From NCBI RefSeq assembly GCF_900106695.1, contig NZ_FNMZ01000010.1, forward strand, positions 92,369-156,368: 64,000 nucleotides of DNA, given 5' to 3'. Shown in pieces: positions 25,532 through 32,395 of this stretch (its first letter is position 1; each line of letters opens with the position of its first letter). The notes below the pieces were generated by a model. The model worked only from the letters and a program-made list of their open reading frames with translations. It ran no database searches and was not told the DNA's origin. The DNA is from Albimonas donghaensis (GTDB lineage: Bacteria; Pseudomonadota; Alphaproteobacteria; Rhodobacterales; Rhodobacteraceae). The position numbers and the translations under genes are program-made.

Positions 25532-26811
25532 TGGGCGATCCCGAGACGGGAGCCGGCCCCACATCCGGCCCCGCTGCGGCGGGGCCGGCGGGAACGCGGG
25601 AACTGGCGGGCGCGGGCCTCGCCGTGGTGGCGCTCTGCTTCGGCATGAACATGCTCGCCCGCGGCCTGGGCGAGAGCTTCGCGGTCTTCCTCCTCCCCGT
25701 CACCGAGGACCTGGGCTGGAGCCGCGGGGCGTTCTCTTCGGTCTATGCCATCTACATGATCTCGCAGGGGCTGGCGGCGCCGCTGGCGGGCGCGCTGTTC
25801 GACCGGTTCGGAGCGCGGGCGGTGTGGATCCCCTCGCTGATGCTGTTCGGGGCGGGGCTGATGATCGCCTCGGTCATGGACGCGCTGTGGATGGCGGTGG
25901 TGGGGCCCGGCATCATGGTGGGGATCGGCGTGGCCGGGACCGGCATGGCCATCGGCGCCGGGCTGATCGCGCGCTGGTTCCGGGCCGAGCTGACGCTGGC
26001 CATGGCGGGCGCCTATGCGGGCCTGTCGGTGGGCATGATCACCGTCGCCCCCGCCGCCGCGCTGGTGATCGAGACCGAGGGCTGGCGCATGGCCTATCGT
26101 ATCATGGGGCTGGCGTTGCTCGCCGCCGGGCCGATCCTGCTGATCGCCCTGCCCTGGGCGCGGATCGGGGCCGGGCGCTGGCCGGCGCGGCGCCGGCCGG
26201 GCGGGTTGTTCCCGCCCCTGCGCATCCTGCGAGAGCGGGCGTTCCTCGGCCTGTTCGTCGCCCTGTCGATGACCGCCGTGTGCACCTGGTCGGTGCTGCT
26301 GCAACTGGTCGCCTACCTGACCGAGCTCGGCTATTCCCCGCTCGCCGCCGCCACCGCCTACGGCGTGGTCGGGGGCCTGTCCATCGTGGGGATCCTGGCG
26401 ACGGGCTGGCTGGCGGACCGCTTCGGCCGGCGCCCGGTGCTGACCGCCAGCTTCGCGATGAGCGGGCTGGGGGTGGTCGTCCTGTGGGCCCTGTCGGCGG
26501 CGCCGGGCATGGCGCTGCTGGTCGCCTTCATCGCGATCTTCGGCTGCAACATGGGCTCGCGCGGGCCGGTGGTGACGGCGCTGGTGGCGCGGCTCTACCC
26601 CGACAATGTGGGCGCGGTGTTCGGGATGATCACCATCGGGCTGGGGCTGGGCTCGGCGCTCGGCGGTTTCGCCTCCGGCCTGCTGCATGACCTGACGGGC
26701 GGCTACGGGGCGAGCTTCGCGCTCGCCATCGCCGCGGCCGGGCTGGGGCTGGCGCCGTTCTGGCTGGTCCCCTCCATCGGCGAGGACCGGCGGGGCGCGC
26801 TGGAGGACTGA
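25531..26811 (+). CDS. MFS transporter
   Basis: A 426-residue major facilitator with about 12 membrane segments and the A-like motif GALFDRFGARAVW (first half) and GWLADRFGRRPVL (second half). The family resembles oxalate/formate antiporter and monocarboxylate-type MFS carriers (NMLARGLGESFAVFLLPVTE at TM1). The ATG shares its A with the DctM stop, so it belongs to the TRAP operon. It may import a second acid or export a product. No clear terminator follows within 100 nt. Confidence 0.85.
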   Translation: MGDPETGAGPTSGPAAAGPAGTRELAGAGLAVVALCFGMNMLARGLGESFAVFLLPVTEDLGWSRGAFSSVYAIYMISQGLAAPLAGALFDRFGARAVWIPSLMLFGAGLMIASVMDALWMAVVGPGIMVGIGVAGTGMAIGAGLIARWFRAELTLAMAGAYAGLSVGMITVAPAAALVIETEGWRMAYRIMGLALLAAGPILLIALPWARIGAGRWPARRRPGGLFPPLRILRERAFLGLFVALSMTAVCTWSVLLQLVAYLTELGYSPLAAATAYGVVGGLSIVGILATGWLADRFGRRPVLTASFAMSGLGVVVLWALSAAPGMALLVAFIAIFGCNMGSRGPVVTALVARLYPDNVGAVFGMITIGLGLGSALGGFASGLLHDLTGGYGASFALAIAAAGLGLAPFWLVPSIGEDRRGALED

Positions 26812-26909
26812 GCCGTCCTGCGCGGCGCGCGCGAAAACGCCTGACGGCGGTGACATCATGTCGAAGGGAGTTGCGGCCGCTGAGGGGGCGTCACGCCTCT
26901 TGAGAAGCG

Positions 26910-26984
26910 TGGTGCCGCAGGGGAGGATTGAACTCCCGACCTCACCCTTACCAAGGGTGCGCTCTACCACTGAGCTACTGCGGC
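26910..26984 (-). tRNA. tRNA-Thr (anticodon GGT)
   Basis: The reverse complement folds as a full cloverleaf of 75 nt with encoded CCA: acceptor GCCGCAG/CTGCGGC, D-arm with AGCTCAGTGGTAGAGC, anticodon stem CACCC/GGGTG with loop TTGGTAA (anticodon at 26950-26952), and T-arm GGGAGTTCAATCCTCCC. Discriminator A is at 26913. Confidence 0.97.
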
Positions 26985-27161
26985 GGCTGCGGGGCGGGTA
27001 ATGCCGCGTTCGGCGGCCGAGCGCAAGCCCCCTTCGCGACCAATTCTCATCCCCGGCGCGGCGTCATCCCGCCGCCCCCTTTCCGGGCCGGGCGCGGGCG
27101 CGGGCGGCGGGCCCGCCGCGGGACGCTGGACCGCCGGGCCGGGCGGCGCTAGACCCGAAGC

Positions 27162-27404
27162 ATGACCGATGACGCCGATCCCAGGCCCACGCCCCGGGCC
27201 AGCTCCACCCGCGCCGTGCCCGGCTCGAAACCGGACCCGAAATCCGACCGCGAGGCCCGGCTCGCCGCCGCCCTGCGCGCGAACCTGCGTCGCCGCAAGG
27301 ACCAGGGCCGCGCCCGCACCGCGGCCGAGATCGCGGCGGAGACCGAGGGGGAAACCGCGGGGGAAACAGGCGATCGTCGCGAATCCGACGACGAGACCGG
27401 CTGA
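27162..27404 (+). CDS. Small hydrophilic hypothetical protein
   Basis: An 80-residue, highly charged protein. Pro/Ser-rich first 25 residues are followed by a basic helix, DREARLAAALRANLRRRKDQ, and an acidic Glu-rich tail. I recall similar short proteins with the ARLAAALRANLRRRK core as conserved hypotheticals in Rhodobacterales, but no function is known. No signal peptide or membrane segment. It stands alone between tRNA-Thr and the SDR operon. Coding status rests on the recognisable core and the ATG start. Confidence 0.55.
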   Translation: MTDDADPRPTPRASSTRAVPGSKPDPKSDREARLAAALRANLRRRKDQGRARTAAEIAAETEGETAGETGDRRESDDETG

Positions 27405-27497
27405 GAACGCCGCTCGGGCGCCGCGCCCGCGACGATCCGCCCTCCCTTCGCGATGGGTCCCGGAATCACCTCCCCTGCTCGCCTTGCGCAATGTTTG

Positions 27498-27513
27498 GAC
27501 CGCATAGCGGAAC
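27498..27513. promoter_or_regulatory. Candidate IclR-type operator upstream of the SDR/thiolase operon
   Basis: GACCGCATAGCGGAAC contains the perfect inverted repeat CCGC-ATA-GCGG. Its last 13 nt are identical to the site at 32319-32334 between iclR and the acyl-CoA ligase gene. It lies 140 nt upstream of the first SDR. Binding by the IclR protein at 31293-32165 is inferred. Confidence 0.55.
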
Positions 27514-27617
27514 AAATCCCGTTGCGCTGCCGCGCCCGCGCCGCGATAGTGCGCGCGAAGGCAACCGGCGGCGGCTCGCGTCCCGCACGTCCCGGACAAA
27601 AGATGGAGGAGACCCGG

Positions 27618-27656
27618 ATGACCCCCACCCGCCCCCCGCGGAGCGCCGCCGCATGA
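27618..27656 (+). other. Possible 12-codon leader ORF coupled to the SDR gene
   Basis: An ATG at 27618 follows a strong ribosome site GGAGGA (27605-27610) at good spacing and opens a 12-codon frame (MTPTRPPRSAAA) whose TGA overlaps the SDR start (ATGA). It may simply load ribosomes onto the operon, or the SDR may use its own weaker GGAG at 27640-27643. Confidence 0.3.
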
Positions 27657-28459
27657 GCGCCCCCAGCTTCGACTTCACCGGCAAGACCGTGTTCGTGGCC
27701 GGCGGCACGTCCGGCATCAACCAGGGCATCGCCGAGGCGTTCGGACGCGCCGGGGCCTCGGTCGCGGTGTTCTCCCGCTCCCAGGACAAGGTCGACGCCG
27801 CCGTGGCCCGGCTGGAGGCGCTGGGCGCCCCGGCCTTCGGCGCCGCCGGCGACGTGCGCCAGCCCGAGGCGGTGGAAGCGGCCCTGAAGGGCTGCCACGA
27901 GACATTCGGCGAGATCGACGTGGTGGTGTCGGGGGCTGCGGGCAACTTCCTCGCCCCCGCGCTGGACATGTCGCCCAACGCCTTCAAGACGGTGATCGAC
28001 ATCGACCTGCTGGGCACCTTCAACGTGCTGCGCCTGTCTCACGCCTATCTGCGCAAGCCGGGCGCGTCGCTGATCACCATCTCGGCCCCCCAGTCCACCG
28101 CGCCCACCGCCATGCAGGCCCATGCCTGCGCCGCCAAGGCCGGCATCGACATGCTGACCAAGGTGCTGGCGCTGGAATGGGGTGAGCATGGCATCCGGGT
28201 CAACGCCATCGTCCCCGGCCCCATCGGCGGCACGGAGGGCCTGGACCGGCTGGCGAACTCGCCCGAGGCGATGGAGCTGATGCTGTCGCGCACGCCGCTG
28301 GGCCGGGTCGGCACGCTGGATGACTGCGCCAACATGGCGATGATGCTCGCCGCCGACCTGACCTCCTACGTCACCGGGGCGATCATCCCGGTCGATGGCG
28401 GGCGCACCATGACCGGCGGCGGCTCCTACGGGTCGAAGGTTCCTCCGCGCAACGCCTGA
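27653..28459 (+). CDS. SDR oxidoreductase, peroxisomal-type 2,4-dienoyl-CoA reductase-like
   Basis: A 268-residue short-chain dehydrogenase. The cofactor loop GGTSGINQGIAEAFGRAGAS and the SGAAGNFLAP motif are present. The usual YxxxK is replaced by MQAHACAAKAGIDMLTKVLA, and VNAIVPGPIGGTEGLDRLA follows; both are hallmarks of the DECR2 subgroup, which reduces 2,4-dienoyl-CoA with NADPH and lacks the canonical Tyr. The C-terminus IIPVDGGRTMTGGGSYG is typical. It is first of four plus-strand genes (27653-31204) that look like an acyl-CoA degradation operon. The ATG at 27653 overlaps the stop of a 12-codon leader. Confidence 0.85.
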   Translation: MSAPSFDFTGKTVFVAGGTSGINQGIAEAFGRAGASVAVFSRSQDKVDAAVARLEALGAPAFGAAGDVRQPEAVEAALKGCHETFGEIDVVVSGAAGNFLAPALDMSPNAFKTVIDIDLLGTFNVLRLSHAYLRKPGASLITISAPQSTAPTAMQAHACAAKAGIDMLTKVLALEWGEHGIRVNAIVPGPIGGTEGLDRLANSPEAMELMLSRTPLGRVGTLDDCANMAMMLAADLTSYVTGAIIPVDGGRTMTGGGSYGSKVPPRNA

Positions 28460-28637
28460 CGGCGACGCGCGGACCACGCGGGCGCGGCCGGTCCCCGGCC
28501 CCGCCCGCCCGACGGGGACCCCGGTCCCCGCGTTGACGCAAGGGGCGCTCAGATGTCGCCGAGCCCGGATATTCTCCCTGCCGGCCGGTTATGACAGAGT
28601 GCCCGACACACCCCATCCAGGGAGCATGGAGAGACAC

Positions 28638-29549
28638 GTGAGCGGAATGGTCGAGGGCAAGGTCGTCGTGGTCACCGGCGCCGGCGGCGGCATCGGGCGC
28701 GATATCGCGCTGGCGATGGGCAAGAGCGGCGCCAAGGTCGTGGTCAACGACATCGGCGCCTCGCTGACCGGCGAGGGGCATGACGCGGGTCCGGCCCAGC
28801 AGGTGGTGGAAGAGATCAAGGCCGCCGGCGGCGAGGCCGCGGCCAACACGGATTCGGTGTCCGACCCCAAGGGCGCGGCCGGCATCATCCAGACCGCGGT
28901 CGACGCCTTCGGGCGCGTCGACGGCGTGGTCAACAACGCCGGCATCCTGCGCGACCGCTTCTTCCACAAGATGTCGGAGCCGGAATTCGACGCGGTGATC
29001 AAGGTGCATCTCTACGGCGCCTATTACGTCTCGCGCGCCGCGGCGAACCTGTTCAAGGACCAGGAATCGGGGGCCATGGTGCACATGACCTCGACCTCCG
29101 GCCTGATCGGCAATTTCGGGCAGGCCAACTACTCGGCCGCCAAGCTCGGCGTCGCCGCCCTGTCGAAGTCCATCGCGCTCGACATGCAGAAGTTCAACGT
29201 GCGGTCCAACTGCATCGCGCCCTTCGCCTGGAGCCGGATGCTGGACTCGATCCCCGCCAAGAACCCCGAGGAGGAGGCCCGGATCGAGCGCATGAAGAAG
29301 ATGACCACGGCCAAGATCGCGCCGCTGGCCGTCGCCCTGCTGTCGGACAAGTCCGACGTCAACGGCCAGATCTTCGCCGTGCGCTCCAACGAGATCTTCC
29401 TGATGAGCCAGCCGCGGCCCATCCGCTCGATCCACAACGCCGAGGGCTGGACCCCGGAGACGGTGCTCGAGCATGCGATCCCCGCGCTGAAGGGCAGCTT
29501 CTTCCCGCTGGACCGTTCGGGCGACATCTTCACCTGGGACCCGGTCTGA
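28638..29549 (+). CDS. SDR (3R)-hydroxyacyl-CoA dehydrogenase-like (MFE-2 dehydrogenase type)
   Basis: A 303-residue SDR close to the dehydrogenase unit of multifunctional enzyme 2. Cofactor loop VVTGAGGGIGRDIALAMG, VVNDIGASLTG and VNNAGILRDRFFHKM are diagnostic. The catalytic Ser is in TSTSGLIGNFGQ and Tyr/Lys in ANYSAAKLGV. It carries the family's roughly 70-residue C-terminal extension. It would oxidise (3R)-3-hydroxyacyl-CoA with NAD+. GTG at 28638 has GGAGA at 28628-28632; ATG at 28626 or 28647 are alternatives. Since (3R) substrates come from MaoC hydratases, the MaoC at 15606-16094 may be a partner. Confidence 0.85.
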   Translation: MSGMVEGKVVVVTGAGGGIGRDIALAMGKSGAKVVVNDIGASLTGEGHDAGPAQQVVEEIKAAGGEAAANTDSVSDPKGAAGIIQTAVDAFGRVDGVVNNAGILRDRFFHKMSEPEFDAVIKVHLYGAYYVSRAAANLFKDQESGAMVHMTSTSGLIGNFGQANYSAAKLGVAALSKSIALDMQKFNVRSNCIAPFAWSRMLDSIPAKNPEEEARIERMKKMTTAKIAPLAVALLSDKSDVNGQIFAVRSNEIFLMSQPRPIRSIHNAEGWTPETVLEHAIPALKGSFFPLDRSGDIFTWDPV

Positions 29550-29647
29550 CCCCGAGCCCCCGCCGGGCGCGTCCCGGCCAATGACAAGGGACGCCCGCCG
29601 CATCGACGGCGGGCGCCGCAAGACAAATGCCTGGAGGAGACCGGCAG

Positions 29648-30025
29648 ATGAGCGAAATCGGAAAAGAGAAGGAATTCCGGGAGGCGATGGCCGCCGGCAA
29701 GTGGCGGATCCAGAAGTCCCCCTCGACCGACGCCTATGTCTATTACCCGCGCGAGATCGCGCCGGGCACCGGCGCCGACGACCTGGAATGGGTCGAGCCC
29801 TCGGGCCTGGGCACGATCTACACCTACACCGTGGTCAACCGGCGCGCCGAACAGGGCGGGCCCTACAACGTGATCATGGTCGATCTGGACGAAGGCCCGC
29901 GGATGATGTCGCGGCTGGAGGGCGTCGAGAACGACGCCATCGAGATCGGCGCGCGGGTCAAGGCGCGCCTGTCCGAGATCGGCGGCCAGCCCGCCGTTGT
30001 GTTCGACCTGGCGACGGGAGCCTGA
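29648..30025 (+). CDS. DUF35 OB-fold protein, thiolase partner, zinc ribbon lost
   Basis: A 125-residue OB-fold protein. The N-terminal helix and ribbon region precede the OB-fold core (DLEWVEPSGLGTIYTYTVVN). In most homologues the ribbon has four Cys; here the equivalent segment (IQKSPSTDAYVYYPREIAPG) has none, and the whole protein is Cys-free. DUF35 proteins bind acyl-CoA and form complexes with thiolase-like partners (for example ChsH2 with Ltp2 aldolase in steroid side-chain breakdown). It is 3 nt upstream of the thiolase gene, so a complex is very likely. The start at 29648 follows a GGAGGAGA ribosome site. Confidence 0.85.
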   Translation: MSEIGKEKEFREAMAAGKWRIQKSPSTDAYVYYPREIAPGTGADDLEWVEPSGLGTIYTYTVVNRRAEQGGPYNVIMVDLDEGPRMMSRLEGVENDAIEIGARVKARLSEIGGQPAVVFDLATGA

Positions 30026-30028
30026 TCC

Positions 30029-31204
30029 ATGGCCAAACCCTCTGATCTGCGCGGCAAGGCCGCGGTCGTCGGCGTCGCCACCTACGGGTCGGGCGAAGCG
30101 CCGGGCAACACCGAGATGGACCTGGCTATCAAGGCCTCCAAGCTCGCCATCGAGGACGCCGGCCTGACGCTGGCCGATATCGACGGCATCGCCACCTGCT
30201 CGACCTCCAACGCCATGTGGCCCCTGTCGGTTATCGAGCATCTGGGGATCAAGCCGTCCTTCATCGAGGGCACCTGCATCGGCGGGTCGTCCTTCGTGGA
30301 GCACATGCTGCCCGCCGCGATGGCGCTGGAATACGGCATCTGCAACGCGGTGCTGGTCTGCTACGGCTCGGTCCAGCGCACCGGCGAGATGGACCGCAAG
30401 GCGATGGCCAAGGCCCGCGCCACCATGGCCGCCTATGACTACGAGACGGTCTATTCCCCGCCCATGCCCGTGGGCGCCTACGCCATGGCGGCCCAGCGCC
30501 ACATGCACCAGTACGGCACGACGCGCGAGAACCTGGCCGAGGTCGCGGTGGCCGCCCGCAAATGGGCGAACCTGAACCCCGAGGCCTTCATGCAGGGCGA
30601 CCTGTCGGTGCAGGACGTGCTGGACGCGCGCCCGGTGTCGAGCCCCTTCACGGTGCGCGACTGCTGCCTGGTGACGGATGGCGGCGGCGCCTTCGTGATG
30701 ACCCGGGCGGATCGCGCCAAGGACCTGAAGAAGAAGCCGGTCTACATGCTGGGCGCCGGAACCGCGGCCTGGCATCAGAAGATCACCAACCTGCCCGACC
30801 TGACCGTGACCTGCGCGTCGCAGTCGGGCAAGGAGGCCTTCGCCATGGCCGGGATGACCCCGGCCGAGGTGCAGCACCTGATGCTCTACGACGCCTTCAC
30901 CATCAACCCGGTGCTGTTCCTCGAAGATCTCGGCTTCTGCCCCAAGGGCGAGGGCGGGCGGTTCGTGTCGGACGGCAGGATCGCGCCGGGCGGCTCGCTG
31001 CCGCTCAACACCAATGGCGGCGGCCTGAGCTGCGTGCATCCGGGGATGTACGGCGTCTACACGGTGATCGAGTCCGTGCAGCAGCTGCGCGGCGAGGGCG
31101 GCGCCCGTCAGGCCGGCCAGATCGACGTGTCGCTGGCCCATGGCAACGGCGGCGTGCTGTCGAGCCAGTGCACCGCGATCCTGGGCACCGACGCGGCGCT
31201 CTGA
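30029..31204 (+). CDS. Thiolase-family protein (lipid-transfer/SCP-x type acetyl-CoA acetyltransferase)
   Basis: A 391-residue thiolase-fold enzyme of the nonspecific-lipid-transfer/Ltp group. The nucleophile-position Cys is retained in EGTCIGGSSFVEHML; DCCLVTDGGGAFVMT and SLPLNTNGGGLSCVHPGMYG are typical of this group, and the C-terminal HGNGGVLSSQCTAIL carries the usual His and Cys region. Either thiolytic cleavage of 3-ketoacyl-CoA or retro-aldol cleavage (as in Ltp2-ChsH2) is possible; retention of Cys favours thiolase. It ends the operon and is followed by a strong terminator. Confidence 0.87.
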   Translation: MAKPSDLRGKAAVVGVATYGSGEAPGNTEMDLAIKASKLAIEDAGLTLADIDGIATCSTSNAMWPLSVIEHLGIKPSFIEGTCIGGSSFVEHMLPAAMALEYGICNAVLVCYGSVQRTGEMDRKAMAKARATMAAYDYETVYSPPMPVGAYAMAAQRHMHQYGTTRENLAEVAVAARKWANLNPEAFMQGDLSVQDVLDARPVSSPFTVRDCCLVTDGGGAFVMTRADRAKDLKKKPVYMLGAGTAAWHQKITNLPDLTVTCASQSGKEAFAMAGMTPAEVQHLMLYDAFTINPVLFLEDLGFCPKGEGGRFVSDGRIAPGGSLPLNTNGGGLSCVHPGMYGVYTVIESVQQLRGEGGARQAGQIDVSLAHGNGGVLSSQCTAILGTDAAL

Positions 31205-31232
31205 TCCCGCGGGACGACCTCCGAAACGCGAA

Positions 31233-31261
31233 GGGGCGGGCCGCATGGCCCGCCCCTTTTT
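31233..31261 (+). terminator. Rho-independent terminator of the SDR/thiolase operon
   Basis: GGGGCGGGCC (31233-31242), loop GCAT, GGCCCGCCCC (31247-31256), then TTTTT. A strong intrinsic terminator 29 nt after the thiolase stop. Confidence 0.9.
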
Positions 31262-31292
31262 CGTGGGCGCTCATGCTTCGGCACGCGCCGCC

Positions 31293-32165
31293 CTAGCGCA
31301 TCGGCGCGCGGCTGAGCCCGCGGGCGAGGTGCACAAGGCGGGGGCCGAAATCCTCGACCATCTGCTCGGGCGCCAATGCGAAGGCCGGGCCGCCCACGGT
31401 CAGCGCCATGCGCGTGGTCCCGTCCAGGTCCGCGATCGGCGTCGCCACCGCGCGCACGTCCTCGCGCCATTCCCGGTCCACGTAGCAGAAGCCGCGTTCC
31501 CGGATCTCGGCGATGGAATCGAGGATGCGGGGCTTGAGATCCGCCCAATCCGGCCCCAGCCGCCCGGCGAAATGCTCGAACATCGCCTCGCGCTCATCGT
31601 CTTCGAGCGAGGACAGGTAGGCCCGCCCCGCCGCCGATTGCGTCATCCCCACCCGGCTGCCGATGTCCAGCAGCAGCGCGTCCAGCGCCGAGGACGAGCA
31701 GGCCGAGACGTAGATCATCATGTCTCCGTCCGGGCTCGACAGCGCCACCGAGGCGCCGGTGTGGTCGGCCAGCCGCTGCATCCGCTCCTGCGCCATCTGG
31801 CGGATGCCGATATTGGCCAGCACCGGATAGGCGATGGCCAGCAGCGCCGGGCTGGGCTGATAGCGCCCGTCGAGCTCCGACTGGCGGAGATAGCCGAGCT
31901 GGGTCAGCGTGTAGGTCAGCCGGGTCACGGTGGCCTTGGGCAGGCCGGTGCGGGCCGAAAGCTCGGCGTTGCCCAGCGGCCCCTGCCCCGGCCGGAACGC
32001 GTGCAGCAGCTCGAAGGCGCGGGCCAGCGACCAGACGAACTTGCGGTCCTCGCCATGGCGCGCGGCCAGCTCGGCGTCGTTCAGGCGCAGCGGAATCCGC
32101 CGCGACGCCAGCCCCGGCCGCCGCAGGCCCCTGCGCGTCGCGCCGCTGTCGGTTTCGGTCGCCAT
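31293..32165 (-). CDS. IclR-family transcriptional regulator
   Basis: A 290-residue regulator. The winged HTH lies at about residues 42-105 (NAELSARTGLPKATVTRLTY), and the effector-binding GAF-like domain follows (VGMTQSAAGRAYLSS, ERGFCYVDREWREDVRAVAT). The ATG at 32165 has AGGGGAGG upstream. It is divergent from the acyl-CoA ligase and convergent with the thiolase operon. The 13-nt sequence CGCATAGCGGAAC occurs both in its divergent promoter region (32319-32334) and upstream of the SDR operon (27498-27513), so it likely controls both. Confidence 0.9.
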   Translation of the reverse strand: MATETDSGATRRGLRRPGLASRRIPLRLNDAELAARHGEDRKFVWSLARAFELLHAFRPGQGPLGNAELSARTGLPKATVTRLTYTLTQLGYLRQSELDGRYQPSPALLAIAYPVLANIGIRQMAQERMQRLADHTGASVALSSPDGDMMIYVSACSSSALDALLLDIGSRVGMTQSAAGRAYLSSLEDDEREAMFEHFAGRLGPDWADLKPRILDSIAEIRERGFCYVDREWREDVRAVATPIADLDGTTRMALTVGGPAFALAPEQMVEDFGPRLVHLARGLSRAPMR

Positions 32166-32318
32166 TCCCTCGCCTCCCCTTTTCTGCCGGCCGGCTTGTT
32201 CGACGCCGCCGCCGGTCGGTTTTCTTGCCGCATGCCACCGCCCCGCCCCGCGTCGACGGCCAGCCGCCGGCGCGGATGCGGACAGGACGCGACGACGCGC
32301 CTCCCTGCGCGCCATGCG

Positions 32319-32334
32319 TTTCGCATAGCGGAAC
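32319..32334. promoter_or_regulatory. Candidate IclR-type operator between iclR and acyl-CoA ligase
   Basis: TTTCGCATAGCGGAAC is a near-perfect 15-nt palindrome (TTtCGC-ATA-GCGgAA) and shares 13 identical nt with the site at 27498-27513. It lies 154 nt from the iclR start and 62 nt from the ligase start. Confidence 0.6.
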
Positions 32335-32395
32335 CTTAACGGCTCTGCTAATCGGATGCGAAAGAAATATTCGGCGCGGGAGGCGCAACGCAGAC

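Noticed and set aside
28464..28475. A repeat end (CGACGCGCGG) after the first SDR gene
   Set aside because: The upstream core and spacing are absent, so it is a chance match in GC-rich sequence.
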